Shown piece by piece: positions 5,330 to 5,523 of a stretch of DNA of 5,523 bases; position 1 is the stretch's first letter, and every line of letters starts with the position of its first letter. The stretch comes from Bacillota bacterium (lineage in GTDB: Bacteria > Bacillota > Clostridia > Christensenellales > CAG-138). Position numbers and translations under genes: made by a program. The notes under the pieces are model-generated. The model was given only the letters and a program-made list of their open reading frames with translations, did not search any database and was not told where the DNA came from. The stretch spans positions 1-5,523 of the forward strand of contig JAEXFV010000073.1 in assembly GCA_023451115.1 (NCBI GenBank), read 5' to 3'.

Positions 5330-5500
5330 TTACACATCCTGCAGATGAGCGGCTAATTGCTGCAGGTGTGAAAACGTATGGATAATATTAGCCCGCGAGC
5401 TGATTTCTTCACGTACTTCAAAGGGAAGGGTGTAGAAAAAGCGCCAGGCAGCATCATTGTGCTGTAGCAACTCAAACATATTGTGGAAAGATGGCTCCAT
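5330..5500 (-). CDS. Small 56-residue protein of unknown function
   Basis: A short gene with ATG at 5498-5500 and TAA at 5330-5332. GAGGTG (5508-5513, minus strand) sits 7 nt before the ATG, and an in-frame TGA just upstream (5507-5509) rules out a longer protein. The product is soluble and probably mostly helical. It begins MEPSFHNMFELLQ, has a central aromatic stretch WRFFYTLPFEVREEI, and ends in a Leu/Gln-rich helix. The pattern 'N-D-A-x-x-F-F-x-x-LP-x-x-V-R-x-x-I' resembles small conserved clostridial proteins of unknown role. No signal peptide or membrane segment is visible. It may be the last gene of a leftward operon, since only 23 nt remain before the window edge, and the shared terminator at 5268-5302 follows it. 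I do not assign a function. Confidence 0.75.
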   Translation of the reverse strand: MEPSFHNMFELLQHNDAAWRFFYTLPFEVREEISSRANIIHTFSHLQQLAAHLQDV

Positions 5501-5523
5501 ATCACATCACCTCACTACCATTG

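Noticed and set aside
5338..5366. Inverted repeat CCTGCAG / CTGCAGG
   Set aside because: It lies inside the small coding gene, where the repeated Leu-Gln codons explain it; the 15-nt spacing gives no clear function.
1..5523. CRISPR arrays, tRNA or rRNA genes, insertion sequences, phage or defence genes
   Set aside because: I found no regularly spaced repeats, tRNA-like cloverleaf, rRNA sequence, transposase or nuclease motif on either strand.

Overview
The window looks like a chromosomal stretch of a low-to-mid GC Gram-positive bacterium, most likely a gut-type member of the Clostridia (Bacillota). The signs are strong AGGAGG-type ribosome binding sites, a TTG start, an AraC/GyrI regulator typical of that group, an InlB-type repeat surface protein with an LPxTG-like sorting signal, and a direct repeat that fits the WalR (YycF) box. 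The species cannot be named from the sequence.

Layout, left to right. (1) 1-731 (+): the 3' end of a membrane-bound ion-pumping pyrophosphatase (hppA), carrying the K+-independent sequence signature. (2) 780-820: a near-symmetric intrinsic terminator shared with the convergent gene. (3) 839-1714 (-): an AraC-family regulator with a GyrI-like ligand domain. (4) 1715-1983: an intergenic region with the regulator's probable promoter and a long imperfect inverted repeat (1855-1928). (5) 1984-3435 (-): a six-helix membrane protein with a VanZ-like membrane part and a large extracellular C-terminal part that weakly resembles YycI/YycH or PepSY-type domains; it starts at TTG behind a perfect Shine-Dalgarno. 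(6) 3436-3754: a divergent control region with an extended -10 promoter for the leftward gene, three copies of TGTAAACA (two of them forming a TGTAAA-N5-TGTAAA box) and a potentially structured leader ahead of the rightward gene. (7) 3755-5254 (+): a secreted, probably wall-anchored protein with three InlB B-repeats (Flg_new type) plus one divergent B-repeat. (8) 5268-5306: a terminator usable in both directions. (9) 5330-5500 (-): a 56-residue protein-coding gene with its own Shine-Dalgarno.

The most interesting part is the divergent pair around 3436-3754. A membrane protein with a large outer-face domain and a repeat-containing surface protein are transcribed away from one shared region that contains a match to the binding site of the cell-wall stress regulator WalR. 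The inference is that both genes belong to an envelope-homeostasis programme. Nothing in the window proves this, and no sortase, two-component system or peptidoglycan enzyme is present. The rest of the window is ordinary chromosomal content.
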